DNA of 64,000 nucleotides from Metaphire vulgaris. Its lineage: Eukaryota > Annelida > Clitellata > Crassiclitellata > Megascolecidae. The position numbers and the translations under genes were made by a program. The stretch lies in NCBI GenBank assembly GCA_018105865.1, contig CM030859.1:5136343-5200342 (forward strand), in the 5' to 3' direction. Shown in pieces: positions 14,501-24,633 of this stretch. The number at the start of each line of letters is the position of its first letter. The stretch's first letter is position 1. A model generated the notes under the pieces. The model did no database searches. It had not been told where the DNA came from and was given only the letters and a program-made list of their open reading frames with translations.

Positions 14501-15949
14501 GACCATTTTGTTCATCAATGTCATTTGTCGACATCATTGTTTGATTTTTCATATAAAGCAGTGAAGGAGAAAGTATTCCCTCCCTCCCCAAAATTTTTGC
14601 TATTCAATTGGGGAGGGGTCTGGTCATGTCATGAATCTGGTGAACCTAGCTTTTCTTTATAATTGGAATGTTTGACTTTGGTTGGCAAAATTAAATCAGT
14701 TTCTGATATAAAAATTTTCTTTGAATAAAAGCTGGAAGATGAAATCTTGAGGGTTTTCATTGTTGTTAGGAGTTCCACAACTCCCTGCGTCCAATGATGA
14801 TACAGACGCGACAGGACACTCAGCGCCAGATGAATGTTACTAATGCTCTGCCTGATAAGAGCAGTCGCGGCGTTACTTCAAACTTTGTTGCAAATTCAAA
14901 TGGTGTCAGACAACAACAACAACAACCAAAACAAGAACGTGGAACAAGAAACAGCACCCTTAATTCTACCAATCCATCTTCTCTATATTCACAAACAACC
15001 CAGGTTTTTAAGTGCATCATGCAGATTTATATGTCATACCAGTGATAGCCTTGATTGAATTAAGCTGATAGGATCTTTAGAAGTGATGTTCTTCAGCATA
15101 CCATCCAGACTAGTATTATTATTATCATTGTTACTATGCTCTGGTTAAGGACACTGAACTTATAAGTACTGAAAAATTAGAATATGAAAGTTATGAGCAG
15201 AATTTTTTATATTTATTATGAGCAGATATATGAGTACACAAAATATAGCACAAACCTGCTGCTAAGTTGGAAAGTACAGGTATGGAAATCTAAGTACCTT
15301 CCTCAAGATAGAAGATTCAATTATGGAATCAACAGGTATTTGTAGACTGAAGTGACATTAGGAGGAAATTAAATGTGTCGATGCAGGGCCTTATTAAGTC
15401 GGGGACTTAGGGGGTTGAAGCCCCAGGCCCACCATAAAAATAGGCCCACCGTTTTTTAAGCGACGACCTTTTTTTGGCTTGTCGGAGATTTTCAGTGAAG
15501 GCGGCGGGAAATTTTACAAGGAGCAATTTTCAAATTATGGAAGCGATGACCTTTTTTAACTTCTCAGCCCCAGGCCCACTCGGACCTTAATCCGGCCCTG
15601 TGTCAATGACATGTAAAAATAAAGCAACTATTTATATGTTATATGCAAGATTAGAAGAGGTGTTGTGGCATGTTTTTATGATGCCAATTATATCAATACA
15701 ATTGCCTTAACTGCAGAATTATGTCAAATCCAATAGTTTTTAGACGTAAAAGTAATAATTTTCTATTTAATTGCATTTATTGTTATTTAGGATGATGACG
15801 ATGATGATGATGATGATGAAGTCACAGATGAAGATGATGATGATGATGATGATGACGACGACGACGATGATGATACTGAGCTTCCTAGTCATCGTGGCAA
15901 CCAGAACCAGTTCCAGAGTAAACCACAAGTTGCACCACCACGACGTTAA
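4185..15949 (+). CDS. CIBAR1: CIBAR1/FAM92-type BAR-domain protein, complete, nine exons, 351 aa
   Basis: FAM92 proteins bind curved membranes and work with CBY1 at the base of cilia. Exons: 4185-4216, 5419-5534, 6980-7104, 9523-9591, 10917-11018, 12332-12436, 13550-13663, 14770-15003, 15791-15949. All phases join without a shift. The start is MNQSGSQTLQG, and the FAM92 BAR domain spans residues about 10-222. Family blocks include VEHHFGEICDGVGGYARALG, EVQRIEAKVISPLTAYG, LDRLMERNPRDSRQI, ELQKAALEATKAQQDVE and KKKLKDIK. The C-terminus is a Gln/Asn-rich linker followed by two Asp runs coded by GAT/GAC repeats. Vertebrate members also have an acidic tail. Intron 2 uses a GC donor (5535-5536), required by phase and by the gap-free join KLRNK-G-DQIAKAV. 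Introns hold many mobile elements. CIBAR1 versus CIBAR2 orthology is not resolved. Confidence 0.93.
4315..4602. mobile_element. hAT-like MITE, CAGNGGCGTAGC terminal family, CIBAR1 intron 1
   Basis: The element starts CAGAGGCGTGGCG and ends CGCTACGCCTCTG, a near-perfect inverted repeat. The flanks GGTTACAT and GGTTGAAT match at 6 of 8. The interior is GC-rich with repeated GGGGCGCC. It has no coding capacity. Confidence 0.85.
4812..5160. mobile_element. hAT-like MITE with perfect 8-bp TSD, CIBAR1 intron 1
   Basis: Terminal inverted repeats TAGGGTTGCCAAC and GTTGGCAACCCTA are flanked by identical GATGACTG copies (4804-4811 and 5161-5168). The interior has about three tandem copies of a 35-40 bp unit containing TGACAAGCAAAAAAAGG and CTCCCTTCTGAAAT, plus several AAAGGAC words. 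Confidence 0.93.
5885..6145 (+). mobile_element. LINE ORF2 C-terminal fragment ending in (GAT)n, CIBAR1 intron 2
   Basis: The translation GRPRQRWMDNIKEGL...AQDRAKWKCFVS is the typical C-terminus of several non-LTR retrotransposon polymerases. It runs into a GAT/GAC microsatellite at about 6096-6139. A 26-bp unit containing AAGATCGAGC and GTGGAAATGTTTC is duplicated in tandem around 5998-6048. It is the same family as the fragment at 11.46-11.89 kb. Confidence 0.75.
7337..8535 (+). mobile_element. 5'-truncated CR1/L2-like LINE with reverse transcriptase, broken, CIBAR1 intron 3
   Basis: The first frame (7337-8164) carries reverse transcriptase motifs in order: GVPQGSILGPILFILY, then the catalytic HLYADDTQVY box, then SAKTEVLW and VRNLGIYLD. 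A shift near 8090-8160 moves the continuation to another frame at 8161-8421 (NGAGPEYLSSEFS ... SFPVAAARAWNCLPPSI), the usual LINE C-terminal motif. It ends in an (AAT)n tail at about 8482-8531. The shift and the missing endonuclease make it inactive. It is on the sense strand of CIBAR1. Confidence 0.92.
8580..8665 (+). mobile_element. Short piece of the tRNA-SINE seen at 43.3 kb
   Basis: The stretch GACTCAGCCTTACTCACTAG followed by AGGGCGG corresponds to the reverse complement of the block near 43420-43445 in the SINE at 43262-43522. Only this short part is recognisable. Confidence 0.4.
9812..10502. mobile_element. hAT-like element with perfect 8-bp TSD, CIBAR1 intron 4
   Basis: The left end CAGTGTCCCGGCACAC and the right end GTTTGCGAGACACTG form inverted termini. 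Exact ATTTAGAT copies flank them at 9804-9811 and 10503-10510. A second GTGCCG/GTGTGCCG pair lies close to the right end. I see no transposase. Confidence 0.92.
11106..11420 (-). mobile_element. 5S-rRNA-derived SINE, CIBAR1 intron 5
   Basis: On the minus strand the head reads TTAAGCAACG, GATTAGTATTTGGATGGG and TGACC, followed by a GGTGCCGGT-like end. This tracks the internal promoter region of 5S rRNA (TTAAGCAACGT, GGTTAGTACTTGGATGGG, TGACC). The body downstream (GCTGCGAAGG, CTCTAGATTTATGGC) is shared with the copies at 12.66 and 49.15 kb. Confidence 0.85.
11455..11890 (+). mobile_element. LINE ORF2 C-terminal fragment ending in a (GGT)n microsatellite, CIBAR1 intron 5
   Basis: The translation reads RLRWYGHVNRM and then RGRGRPRKKWIDNIKEDFE, a LINE C-terminal signature with an internal stop. 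After GAGCTGGCAGAAAGCAACGA it runs into about 150 bp of GGT repeats (about 11735-11887). It is the same family as 5885-6145. Confidence 0.8.
12655..12870 (-). mobile_element. Degenerate third copy of the 5S-derived SINE, CIBAR1 intron 6
   Basis: The block CAGGTGGTTTATGCCATGAA then TCTAGGGTAATTTGCCATTG aligns with the body of the 11.1 kb copy. The 5S-like head is strongly decayed (GGTCATCCAC then AAGTACAAAG). Confidence 0.7.
12880..13256. mobile_element. Possible TA-flanked inverted-repeat element, CIBAR1 intron 6
   Basis: GGGAATGACCAG at the left and CCGGTCATTGCC at the right are imperfect inverted termini, flanked by TA on both sides (12878-12879, 13257-13258). This would fit a Tc1/mariner-type MITE, but TA flanks are easily met by chance. 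Confidence 0.45.
13915..14230 (-). mobile_element. Degenerate tRNA-derived SINE, second copy, CIBAR1 intron 7
   Basis: The plus strand reads GGGCTCATAGGGTAGCGCTG, then GGCTGAGTCAACTTTATGGC, then ATTGAATCCTCAACC. It follows the 43262-43522 SINE block by block, including a decayed reverse-complement B box. Confidence 0.65.
15384..15600. mobile_element. hAT-like MITE, CIBAR1 intron 8
   Basis: It starts CAGGGCCTTATTAAGTC and ends GACCTTAATCCGGCCCTG. The 8-bp flanks TGTCGATG and TGTCAATG have one mismatch. The interior is symmetric around CCCCAGGCCCAC and contains the shared CGACGACCTTTTTTTGGCTT motif. Confidence 0.9.
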
Positions 15950-16107
15950 AGGTTTCAAAGGTTCTACATGAATCTGGCCTCATGATTGTACATTGCTGTT
16001 ACTTCATTGGACTATCAATTTAGTACAAGATTTGTTTTTCATGATATTTTTTATTCAGATTTGTCTATTCTACTGAGAATGCTTTATACTCTGTAATTAT
16101 AATTATA

Positions 16108-16113
16108 AATAAA
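16108..16113 (+). terminator. CIBAR1 polyadenylation signal (AATAAA)
   Basis: A canonical AATAAA lies about 160 bp after the CIBAR1 stop codon, followed by a T/G-rich stretch. This is a reasonable 3' end for the transcript. Confidence 0.65.
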
Positions 16114-16181
16114 AATGATGCTTTCATTTTGTCACTAAAACCATAACTTTGTAAGTCTAGATTTTACAGATCATCACCTTA

Positions 16182-16610
16182 GAGGCTGTCCATTAATTGT
16201 GTCAACAATTTTTGGGCAATTTTTGACCCCCTCCTCTTGTCAAAAACTTTCAACTTTCAGTGACCTCCCCCTTATAATTATGTCGAAAACTTTTGACCCC
16301 CCAACTAAGATCAGTGATGGGTCTCCCTAAAAAGTTTAGGTTATTATTTTTGTGGTGATGACCATTTTCCCCTTTCTTTTGTTCATAAAATGTCATAATG
16401 TGGTGGCGATGACCTTGTTTTTTGCTTGTCAGGCTTTTTTCCATTGTAATAAATGGTATTCCATGAAATTTCCTATTTTTTATCATTTGTAAAAAAATGA
16501 AATTGTTGACATCAACTTCTCTTGACCCCTCCCTCCCCCTGTCAGCAACTGTAAAACTTTTTCAAACCTCTCCTCCCCCTATTTTGTTGATGTAATTAAA
16601 AGACAGACCC
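16182..16610. mobile_element. Inverted-repeat MITE, possibly PIF/Harbinger, copy 1
   Basis: It begins GAGGCTGTCCATTAATTG and ends in the inverse-like GATGTAATTAAAAGACAGAC followed by CC, with TTA on both sides (16179-16181, 16611-16613). The interior contains many TTTTGACCCC words. A second copy lies at 32888-33276. A 3-bp TTA duplication would fit PIF/Harbinger, but copy 2 does not confirm it. Confidence 0.7.
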
Positions 16611-17125
16611 TTAACTAACATAGCTTTGCTTTTATGAGATTGAATTTTTGAAGTTACATCATAATTATTATATAAAATAGACCAATATTAAAGCCAATCT
16701 ACTACCTGTGACAGTAGAGGTTAGTTATCTGTAACAGAATTATTTTCTATAAGTTTTTCTTGGTATAAAAGATTGCATCTAGCTGTTGTTTCTCTTGTAG
16801 AGCAATTAGTCTTTGGGTTAGAATTATGCTGGTTGTTGTTTGTAGCTGTTTATATGAAGGTGCTACATAAATTAATAAGTAGGTATAAACTTTGAAAGTG
16901 TAAGGAAGCAAGATCTTGTTTTTCTGATAATCGTCATAAGTAGAAAGCAAGAGGACATGAGTGCATCGTTTCTACATTAATATCTTGTGTCTATAGAATT
17001 TATTTATTTAATTATTCTAATAAACACTTAATTTGTAAGAGTTCTTAATAATTTTGAAATCCAATTTAATTAGAAGATAACTAAAAACAGTTGTCTTATA
17101 TCTAAGTAGTAATAATAATAAGATT

Positions 17126-17151
17126 ATGGTGGTGGTGGTGACGACGACGAC

Positions 17152-17196
<45 letters not shown>

Positions 17197-17201
17197 ATGC
17201 A
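17126..17201. repeat. (GGT)n(GAC)n(GAT)n microsatellite
   Basis: Triplet repeats GGT, GAC and then GAT run to about 17197. They abut the hAT-like end at 17202. Confidence 0.9.
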
Positions 17202-17330
17202 GGGGCGTTGCGACCATGAGGCAAATGCCTCGGGGCGGCACGGTCCAAGGCAGAGGTTCCCAAACTTTTTGGATTGCGGACCCCTATTATGTTCCCAGCT
17301 TAGCTCGCGGACCACATTATTTAACAAGTA
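17202..17330. mobile_element. Two hAT-like left ends, second inserted just inside the first
   Basis: CAGGGGCGTTGCGACC at 17202 matches the CAGNGGCGTAGC end family. CAGAGGTTCCCAAACTTTTT at 17251 matches the CAGNGGTTCTTAAC family seen at 24131. I could not place the matching right ends. A GGCCCGCGGCCCGC block near 17717 may belong to the second element. Confidence 0.55.
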
Positions 17331-18106
17331 AATGCTACAGTTAATATTTAATTAAAATAACGGGAGACTATTCTCACAACACCAACGCTTTCCCTAAGAT
17401 GACATACTACGATGCGGACAATCATAATCATATAGGTCCACAAATTAAACACTGAATAAACGTTGTTACATTACAGATAGATTGAACACGCTTTTTGTTA
17501 CCTCGCGTTACGTAGGAGAGGGGGTCAAAAAATCGCGTTACGTCATTTATGGACGACCCCACACACAAAAATCCCAGCATGACACAAATTTTTGCATAAA
17601 ATGTCTTTCCCTCCAGCCAAGTCAATTCCCCCTCCAGAGACCTGGAGTCTGGATAAAACACTGCCTACAAGTCAATTTCGGTAATTTATAATCGAAAGTT
17701 TAGAAAATGGGCTGCCGGCCCGCGGCCCGCTGGCAGCTAATTGGCGGTGGCAGATAATTGGCGGCCCGCATAGATCTTTTTACATAAATATTTTATTGAT
17801 CCTATTTATGTATACAATATTGAGTTACGAGCAAAACTTTTAGTTCGTGTGCCTAATTTAGTATAATAGTAAGTTACATTAAAGTCTAAACTGTTGTTTA
17901 ATTATTAACTTTTGCCTGTTATATGTTATATGACTGCAGCTATTGTCACTACAGTAGGCTACTATTGAAAACATGCGGCCTTCCACACGTTGATCAAAAT
18001 TTATAATGGCCCCTTCTAGCAAAGGGTTGGCCACTTCTGCATTGGAAGATATGATCGCCTCGAATTTGAACCTCACCTATTTACGCCAATACTTCTCTGT
18101 CGTCTC

Positions 18107-18390
18107 CAGGGGCGCAAACATGGCTTTGTCCCTCGTGTCCTGAAACGGGTGTTTTTTGGGAAGGTCGTGTCCCTATGGTCGTACAACACTGGACACGGGT
18201 GTTTTTTGGCTATGAATTAACAAAAACTATGGTTTATTTTATTGTCAAAAGTCAAAAAACGCAAAAAGGTCATCACCATGCTTAAGCAATTTTAAGTCAA
18301 AACATTAAAAAGGTTAAAAAAGGTCATCATCTGAGAAAAAATTAGGACACGAGTCACACGACCGTTTTTCTGACCAGGTTTGCGCCCATG
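18107..18390. mobile_element. hAT-like MITE with perfect 8-bp TSD
   Basis: The ends CAGGGGCGCAAACATGG and CCAGGTTTGCGCCCATG are inverted. Identical GTCGTCTC copies flank them at 18099-18106 and 18391-18398. A related copy is at 39808-39986. Confidence 0.92.
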
Positions 18391-18479
18391 GTCGTCTCTA
18401 ATTTTAAATGGCAATTCCAAGACGCGTGTTTCGCTTATTGTAAATTCAACGGAACATTGGTTTGCAATTACGTCTACAT

Positions 18480-18960
18480 TGGTCAAACTGAACTTTGTAT
18501 TGTCAGTTTTGCGACTTAGTTATGGTCGCAAAGCTTGTCGCGCCCCCTAGGCTTGGCTCGACTCTGCTAGACTCTAGAGTCTAGACTGTGGGAAGGACGC
18601 AGTTGTGTTGAGGCATTCGAAGAGTTTGAGATCGGGAACCACTTCAAGATCTCATCGAATCAACGATCAACATTTGCGAAACGACGAACGAAGTGTTTGT
18701 CGACAATGGTTTACGAGCGACTCTGAGCGACGCAGGAGAGGCATAGGGCCTACATGGCAGCGACCGGTCTCTGGCGCGCTGTTTAATCGTCTCTCTTCGA
18801 ATCAACACTCGAGAATATTAATCACCACGAAGCAAGAAAATTCACTGCATGCCAAGAGGAGCGTGGAACGTGGACCCGTGTGTAAACCTACATGAGGATC
18901 CTTGTGATCAAGTTGTTGAGATCAAATTCATTATTTGGCATGATCGGCTGAAATAAATCA
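18480..18960. other. CpG-containing stretch of unknown role
   Basis: This stretch has more CG dinucleotides than its neighbours, a CTAGACTCTAGAGTCTAG palindrome near 18567-18584 and a 96-codon open frame (18605-18895) without family resemblance. It could be a promoter or 5' exon of the 25.6 kb gene or an unrecognised element. Confidence 0.25.
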
Positions 18961-19049
18961 GTCACATATCATATGAGAAAATTGTTTCTAATTTGTGACT
19001 GCACAAAATCTTGTGTAAAGCCTGCTATGATTTATTATTGCAAAAAATT

Positions 19050-19170
19050 GTATCTATCTATCTATATATCTATCTATCTATCTATCTATCTATCGATATG
19101 TATATATATATATATCTACCTATCTAATCTATCATATATATATACACCTATCTATCTACCTCTCTATCTG
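19050..19170. repeat. (TATC)n/(TA)n microsatellite
   Basis: CTAT and TATA repeats with interruptions. The AACCCAACCC words just after, near 19262, are short and not telomeric arrays. Confidence 0.85.
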
Positions 19171-19179
19171 TCTCAGAGT

Positions 19180-20754
19180 TGTCAAATGTCCATGGGTCGG
19201 TTCTCTGAACCCAAACCCAACCCACCAACTTCCCAACCCATTTAAAGTTCCTGTCTGCTGACACAACCCAACCCAACCCGAAAAAACGTGAAAAGTACTA
19301 TCGCACGTCTAAAAACATACATACGTTCAAGCACATAAAGAGTTTATTTAGAGTCGTTACTGCAACAATCTTGTATGTAATCCCCATCGGGCTACTTCAA
19401 TGCTTTTCACTTTAGATGCCGACAGCAGCGATCTAGCATATGCAAAAGTCTTTCCTACAGATGGAAAGACACGCTCTTCATGACTGTACGGAGTTGGCTG
19501 ATATGAAGATTACGGTGCTATCATACTAGTTTTTAAAAGTCTAACCTCTCATACGACGTTCGACGTCACTTGCCATTTCCATTTTCGAGTGTAGTCTATA
19601 ACGAAGGCCAAAGTCAAAGGCGCTGTCGACAACGTTGACATGTCAATGTGGGGACGGAAGATGTCGGTCTTGAAAATCGTCTCAGATTTTACGAACGAGT
19701 TCGCTGCCGTGACATAATCTAGCGGTGACTCCTTAAGTCTTAAGAAACCGGGTTTTTCGCAAGAAAAGCTTTCGCCATATTGACGAGTCAGCGAAGCGCG
19801 AAAGAAAAGATGTTGAAGGAGAATAATTTCTGTCGACATTTCTAAAGCAAATTCCTAATGGGCGCAGGGGTGTAAACCTGGCGTCAACATTGGAGAGATA
19901 GAATAATTTTTTAAAAGTTGACCCCCCAGAAATATAAATATCTCCCCATTTGGGGAGGATAATTGGTGCATCAAAATCCATGAAATACGTCTTGACAAGA
20001 ATTTTTTACCAAATGAGAGAAAAGCATTATATTATATAATCTAAAACAACACGTCTGAATATATTATATAAGTAGATATGTATTCTAGCAATGTAACAAG
20101 CAATGGTTGAGGTTTTATCTATCGACGTACGGACAACGAGTGTCTCAACGGTGCAACGAGTACAACGAGTGCTTGTACGGGCTACGTGGCCTTAGTATTA
20201 GTATAATATTGTGTACGGGCCGGGCGCTAACAATATTTATTTAATAAATTCAAGTTTATATTTGTTTAGTCTTGCCTTTTTCCTCCTCTTTTCCTAACAG
20301 CAACAAAATATTAATGTTCTATTGGCAATTATACAATAGTTACAACTAAGCTGTAATAAAAATTTTAATTAGGAACAGCTAAGAAAATAATTTTAAAAAT
20401 ATAATTTATGAAAATTATTTGATTTTGAGTTTACAAACGAATATTGTATTTAATATCGTGTTAGCAGATTATACTTTTATGAAATTTTTTTACCATATAC
20501 AGGCCGGGCGGGCCTCAAAAACATCGGGCCGGGCCCCACCCCAGGAGATAATTGATACTCTGTCCCCGCCAACTAATTATTCGGGGACCGTCCCTGCCGT
20601 CCCCCCGGCCCCGTGTTTTACGCCCATGGATGGGCGGCATTCCGAAAAAGAACAATCCTTCGCCGAACTAGACAGAACCGATCAAAGATTGAACTCCACG
20701 CAACGCCCGAAACGGTCGCTTGAACTACGGGTAGTCGTACTGTTATTCTGAATA
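19180..20754. other. Gene-free stretch, probable transposon debris
   Basis: It holds ACCCAACCC words, short GC-rich patches (CCGGGCGGGCC near 20505) and AT-rich filler. I found no ends with target duplications and no coding frame with family resemblance. Confidence 0.4.
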
Positions 20755-20755
20755 G

Positions 20756-20802
<47 letters not shown>

Positions 20803-21700
20803 GTGGTTGTTAACGCACATTAAGTCATTCACTAAGTGAAGAATCATAAGTGCGGGGTGAGTCATGTGACCTAAACAGTGTAAGCCAAACTGCAAAGTAC
20901 AGTTTTCAGTCGGCGTTTAAAAACAATCAGCGAAACAGTTAAGTCCGAAGTGACAGATTTCGGTAGATTGTTCCAAACAGACGGAGCAGCGTTGGCGAAG
21001 GAACGGTCGATGAGAGAAAGGTGAGCGCGTCGCTGTTTCAGTTTATTAGCACCTTGTGATCTCAGTAGTCGGGACTGTTCCTGCAATTGGATGACGTCTG
21101 CCAGGTAACTGGACTGTTGTAATGTTCATTGTCTTGAAGATGATAAGCGCGATCTTGTACTGAATGCGGTATCGTATTGGTAGCCAATGGAGACGAGCAA
21201 GGATCGGTGTAATATGTTCTGTTCGGCGCACTTTACAAACAGTCCTGGCCAGTGAGTTCTGTAGCCGTTGCAGCTTCTGTAAGTTTTTCTCGAGGTGCTG
21301 TAAAGTACAGAGTTGCAGTAGTCGAGTCTACTGCTGACCACGGAACAGGCTATTGAGGTGGCTGTGTCAAAATCGATGCTGTTACGGATGTGCCTTAGAG
21401 TCCGCATGTGAAAGTATGTTGACTTGCAGATTGCGTCAACGTGGGCATCAAATGACAATGTGTCGTCGATGGTTACACCCAGACTGCGGATGTTGCTTTT
21501 CGTTTGGAATGCGATGGGTGCCTATGACAACGGATGATATCCTGCCGTCCGTGCGTTACCGCGATCTAGTTCCGACGACAATGGCTTCCGTCTTGTCTGG
21601 ATTCAGCGACAATCCATCGACATCAAGCCAGAGGTGAACAGCATGAAAACAGTTGTCCAGGTCAACATTGCTTTGTTGTTAGTGAGCGCAATGTATAATT
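20755..21700 (-). mobile_element. 5'-truncated CR1/L2-like LINE, minus strand, (ATT)n tail
   Basis: In minus-strand frames I read IRSLGVTIDDTLSFDAHVDA (about 21490-21430), RLDYCNSVLYST, HITPILARLHWLPIRYRI, and FANAAPSVWNNLPKSV, the reverse-transcriptase C-terminal half in the right order but over several frames. The AT-triplet microsatellite at 20755-20801 is its 3' tail. Confidence 0.88.
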
Positions 21701-22669
21701 GTAAACTGTGTGTCATCTGATTAGGCCTACGTCGACTAAATGATAGGCTAGACCAGGGTTTAATCTAGGCCGTTTTCGGGAGAAAATTGCCACCCCCTCC
21801 CGGAAATTTCAAATCCCTCCGGAAATGTTGGCATACCACATCAACTAACAGCAGCCCCTTAGCTGACTTCCCCAGGCCTTGTCAGTTTCCCCCTAATCTA
21901 ATCTAATCTTAAATCAACTTTCATAAACAGCATCAACCGATGGCACCCAAATCCAAATCACTAAAGATCCAGGTCAAATCCAGGGTATCCGGCCGGACAA
22001 ACGGGTGACAGTCTGGTGGATGTCAAAAAGATGGGTTTTAATCTTGCTCTAAACATTTGTAATGAATTTGCAAGAACATGCTGAGGCAATGAGTTCCAGA
22101 GTTTTAAACACTGGGAACCAAGAACTGTCCGAGTATGGGGATGGAGAGAACCAAATTACTCCCGGAGTCCAGAGTCTAGATTAAACACGAAAAGAGATGA
22201 TGGCGGATGACGCCGACATGAAAGATTTATGATTTGGATGAAATTTAAAACAGTCTACAATGAAATAAAATTTTAAAACAACTGTATACACTCAAGAACT
22301 GTTTCCGACATGAGTCATTTCGAATAACTATAGGCCTATTTCTCCAATGCAAAAGGTATCAGACAATTCAAACAGTTTCTGTGAGTTTACGCATCCGTCT
22401 TGACTCCAATTGACACAGAGGGGCGCACCACCGCTAAACATCGTTAATGGCAAGGTATAGGCTACATAACGTGCTGCGAATGTTTTGGAAATGTTCTTAT
22501 TTTTTAAAATTTCTGCGTCGGTTATTAGGTCATATGCAGAGGCGTAGCGTCCCAATGGCTACTATGGCTCTAGCCATGGGCGGCACACATGATGGGGGCG
22601 GCAAATTTTGGAGGCGAACTTTTTTGTGTTTGCAGGGTTGTTGAGGAGTTTTTTTGGCGAAGGCGAAGG

Positions 22670-23855
22670 CAGTGTGATTCCCGTTAACTGAAACTGAAAC
22701 TGAAATTTCCGTTAACTGATAAATAATAAATCCGTTAACGGGAACTGGAACTGGAAAATACGCAAAACTGCAACTAAAACTGAAACTGGAAAATAAGCAA
22801 CTGAAACTGAAAAATCGAGTCATATCAGTATCGTTTCAGTTTCAGTAATCTGAATATGGTAGGCGAACATCAGTGCAGCTGTGTGCATGACAGGCTGGCT
22901 ATTGATCTATTGTCCACACGTAGGTCAGTACTCAATAGTCCAGTTGTTTACTGCTCGCTCGACCGATCGTCCCCCGCAGTGACAGTAGTTATTTGGCCCC
23001 TTAATTGACGGTATTCGTCTACCAAACCTGTAAGGCCTGCACGGAGTACACGCTGCTTTGCTGATTGACCTACTTTAGCAGAGATCGGGACTCGATGCAA
23101 GTTCCAACTTTATTGTATTGTTTTGTTTTCGCTGGTGACGGTCTAGTTTCCTGCGCATTGACGTGACAGTTGTATAGGCCAACTAATCAAATATTATAGT
23201 AACATTTTAACAATGAGCTTTAAGGTAACCAGTGGCCGTCAAAAAGAGAGTGTGATTTGGGAATATTTTCAGTATGATAAGATTGCCGACAAAAAGTAAA
23301 TGTCTTGTTACTGTCTAACAACTCGCCCTGTGGAAAGTTAATTGCGGGCAGCAATTCAACAAATGTTAAAAGTCATCTAGAGAGTTGTCACAATGCTGCA
23401 TTTGCTGAGTATCGCGAGAAAGAAGCCAAAAGAAAATGAATGATTAATGTAAGCAATTTATTTACGTAAGTTATGTATGTAACTGGTATGATGCTCTGTT
23501 AGAAATTAACCCATTCACAAATAACTTTGTTTCTACTAACTTTAAACTTCACATGTGTAATGTAGAGACTTTCAGGCTGTGTGCCCTTATAACCAGTTGA
23601 ATAAAAATGAATATGAAATGTCAAATAAACGCTGTACTGTAATGCTACTGTTGCTACAGTATTTAAATGTAGAGCTTTCATCCTATGTCTGCGTTTTTAT
23701 TAGAACGACTAAAAACTGGAACTGAAAAATACCTGCAACTGAAACTGAAACTGAAAAATATACAAAACTGAAACCGAAACGGAAACTGAAAAATAGTTTT
23801 GCAAAACGGAACTGAAACTGGAACTGAAATATAATGAGCAACTGGAATCACACTG
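22670..23855. mobile_element. Nested non-autonomous hAT element with perfect 8-bp TSD
   Basis: The termini CAGTGTGATTCC and GGAATCACACTG are exact inverted repeats. Identical GGCGAAGG copies lie at 22662-22669 and 23856-23863. Arrays of AACTGAAACTGAAA-type words lie inside both ends (about 22688-22850 and 23708-23838). The centre keeps a decayed BED zinc-finger sequence. Confidence 0.95.
23214..23440 (+). pseudogene. BED zinc-finger remnant of a hAT transposase
   Basis: The frame starting MSFKVTSGRQKESVIWEYF gives the aromatic W..YF start of a BED finger. After a stop and a frame change the sequence CGKLIAGSNSTNVKSHLESC then HNA supplies the Cys ... HL...CH half, and it ends EYREKEAKRK-stop. 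BED fingers are the usual DNA-binding N-terminus of hAT transposases. No catalytic RNase H-like domain follows before the right end of the element, so only the DNA-binding part was retained and then decayed. Confidence 0.75.
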
Positions 23856-24130
23856 GGCGAAGGGGGCGGCAAAATGTAGAAGGGGCGGCAAATTCAGTGA
23901 CGACGACCTTTTTTGCTTGTCAGCTATAGCAAGAGCAAATTGGGGCGGCATTTTTTCCAGGAGCCATAGGCGGCACAAGTGCACGCTACGCCACTGTTCA
24001 TTTGTCTACATTATTACATTGCTGTATACCGGATAAGTGATTATCAACTGATAGAGTGATTTTTATCGCCGATTTCTGTTGCTTGAACTAGGGGGGGGTA
24101 GACCAGGGTGCATATTGCGAGAGTGTAGGC

Positions 24131-24633
24131 CAGTGGTTCTTAACCTTTTACGATTATATACCCCTGAAACAAGTATAAGAGAACGAAGTACCCCTTACCA
24201 GCGCACCTTGTCCCAGGACAAAAGTTTACAATATATTGGAAATAGTTATAAACTGAAAATAATTACAAACTGCAACAAACATCTATCACAGATGATTGTG
24301 CACATACCAGAAAGTTGGATTTCACTTTAGAATTTCTAATTTAGTACAAAAATGTATGTAGTATTTATATATGTCAGTGGGGGGATGTAGTTGTTGGAAA
24401 CCTAGCAGTGGAGGGATGTAAAGTAGGGGGATGCAGTTGGGCAGTGGGGGAAGTCTTTAAATCAGACTTTATTTCAGGATTATTCAGCAAGTCTTTAAAC
24501 AGACTTTATTTCCGTACAACGTCCTTCAAGTGCCCCCAAAGAGTATGAGTGGGTACTCATACTCTTTGGGGCCTTGTTTAAGAACCTCTGGTGTCCGTTT
24601 AACCCCCGTTTAACCCCTGTTTAAGAACCTCTG
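24131..24633. mobile_element. hAT-like element with duplicated right end
   Basis: The left end CAGTGGTTCTTAACCTTTT pairs with the right end GTTTAAGAACCTCTG. That right end occurs twice (ending 24590 and 24633). With the outer one, the flanks GTGTAGGC and GTGTCGGC match at 7 of 8. The interior has a palindromic CCCCAAAGAGTATGAGT arrangement around 24535-24570. Confidence 0.8.

Larger units (their letters stand above)
22537..23996. mobile_element. hAT-like element, CAGNGGCGTAGC ends, containing a nested hAT element
   Basis: It starts CAGAGGCGTAGCG and ends CACGCTACGCCACTG. The flanks GTCATATG and TTCATTTG match at 6 of 8. Its own sequence is only the two outer pieces (GGGGGCGGCAAATTTT on the left; GGGGCGGCA repeats and a GACGACCTTTTTTGCTTGTC motif on the right). 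The rest is the nested element. Confidence 0.85.

Noticed and set aside
19260..19282. Telomere-like AACCCAACCC repeats
   Set aside because: Only a few units and not the TTAGGG/CCCTAA unit; part of interspersed repeat debris.
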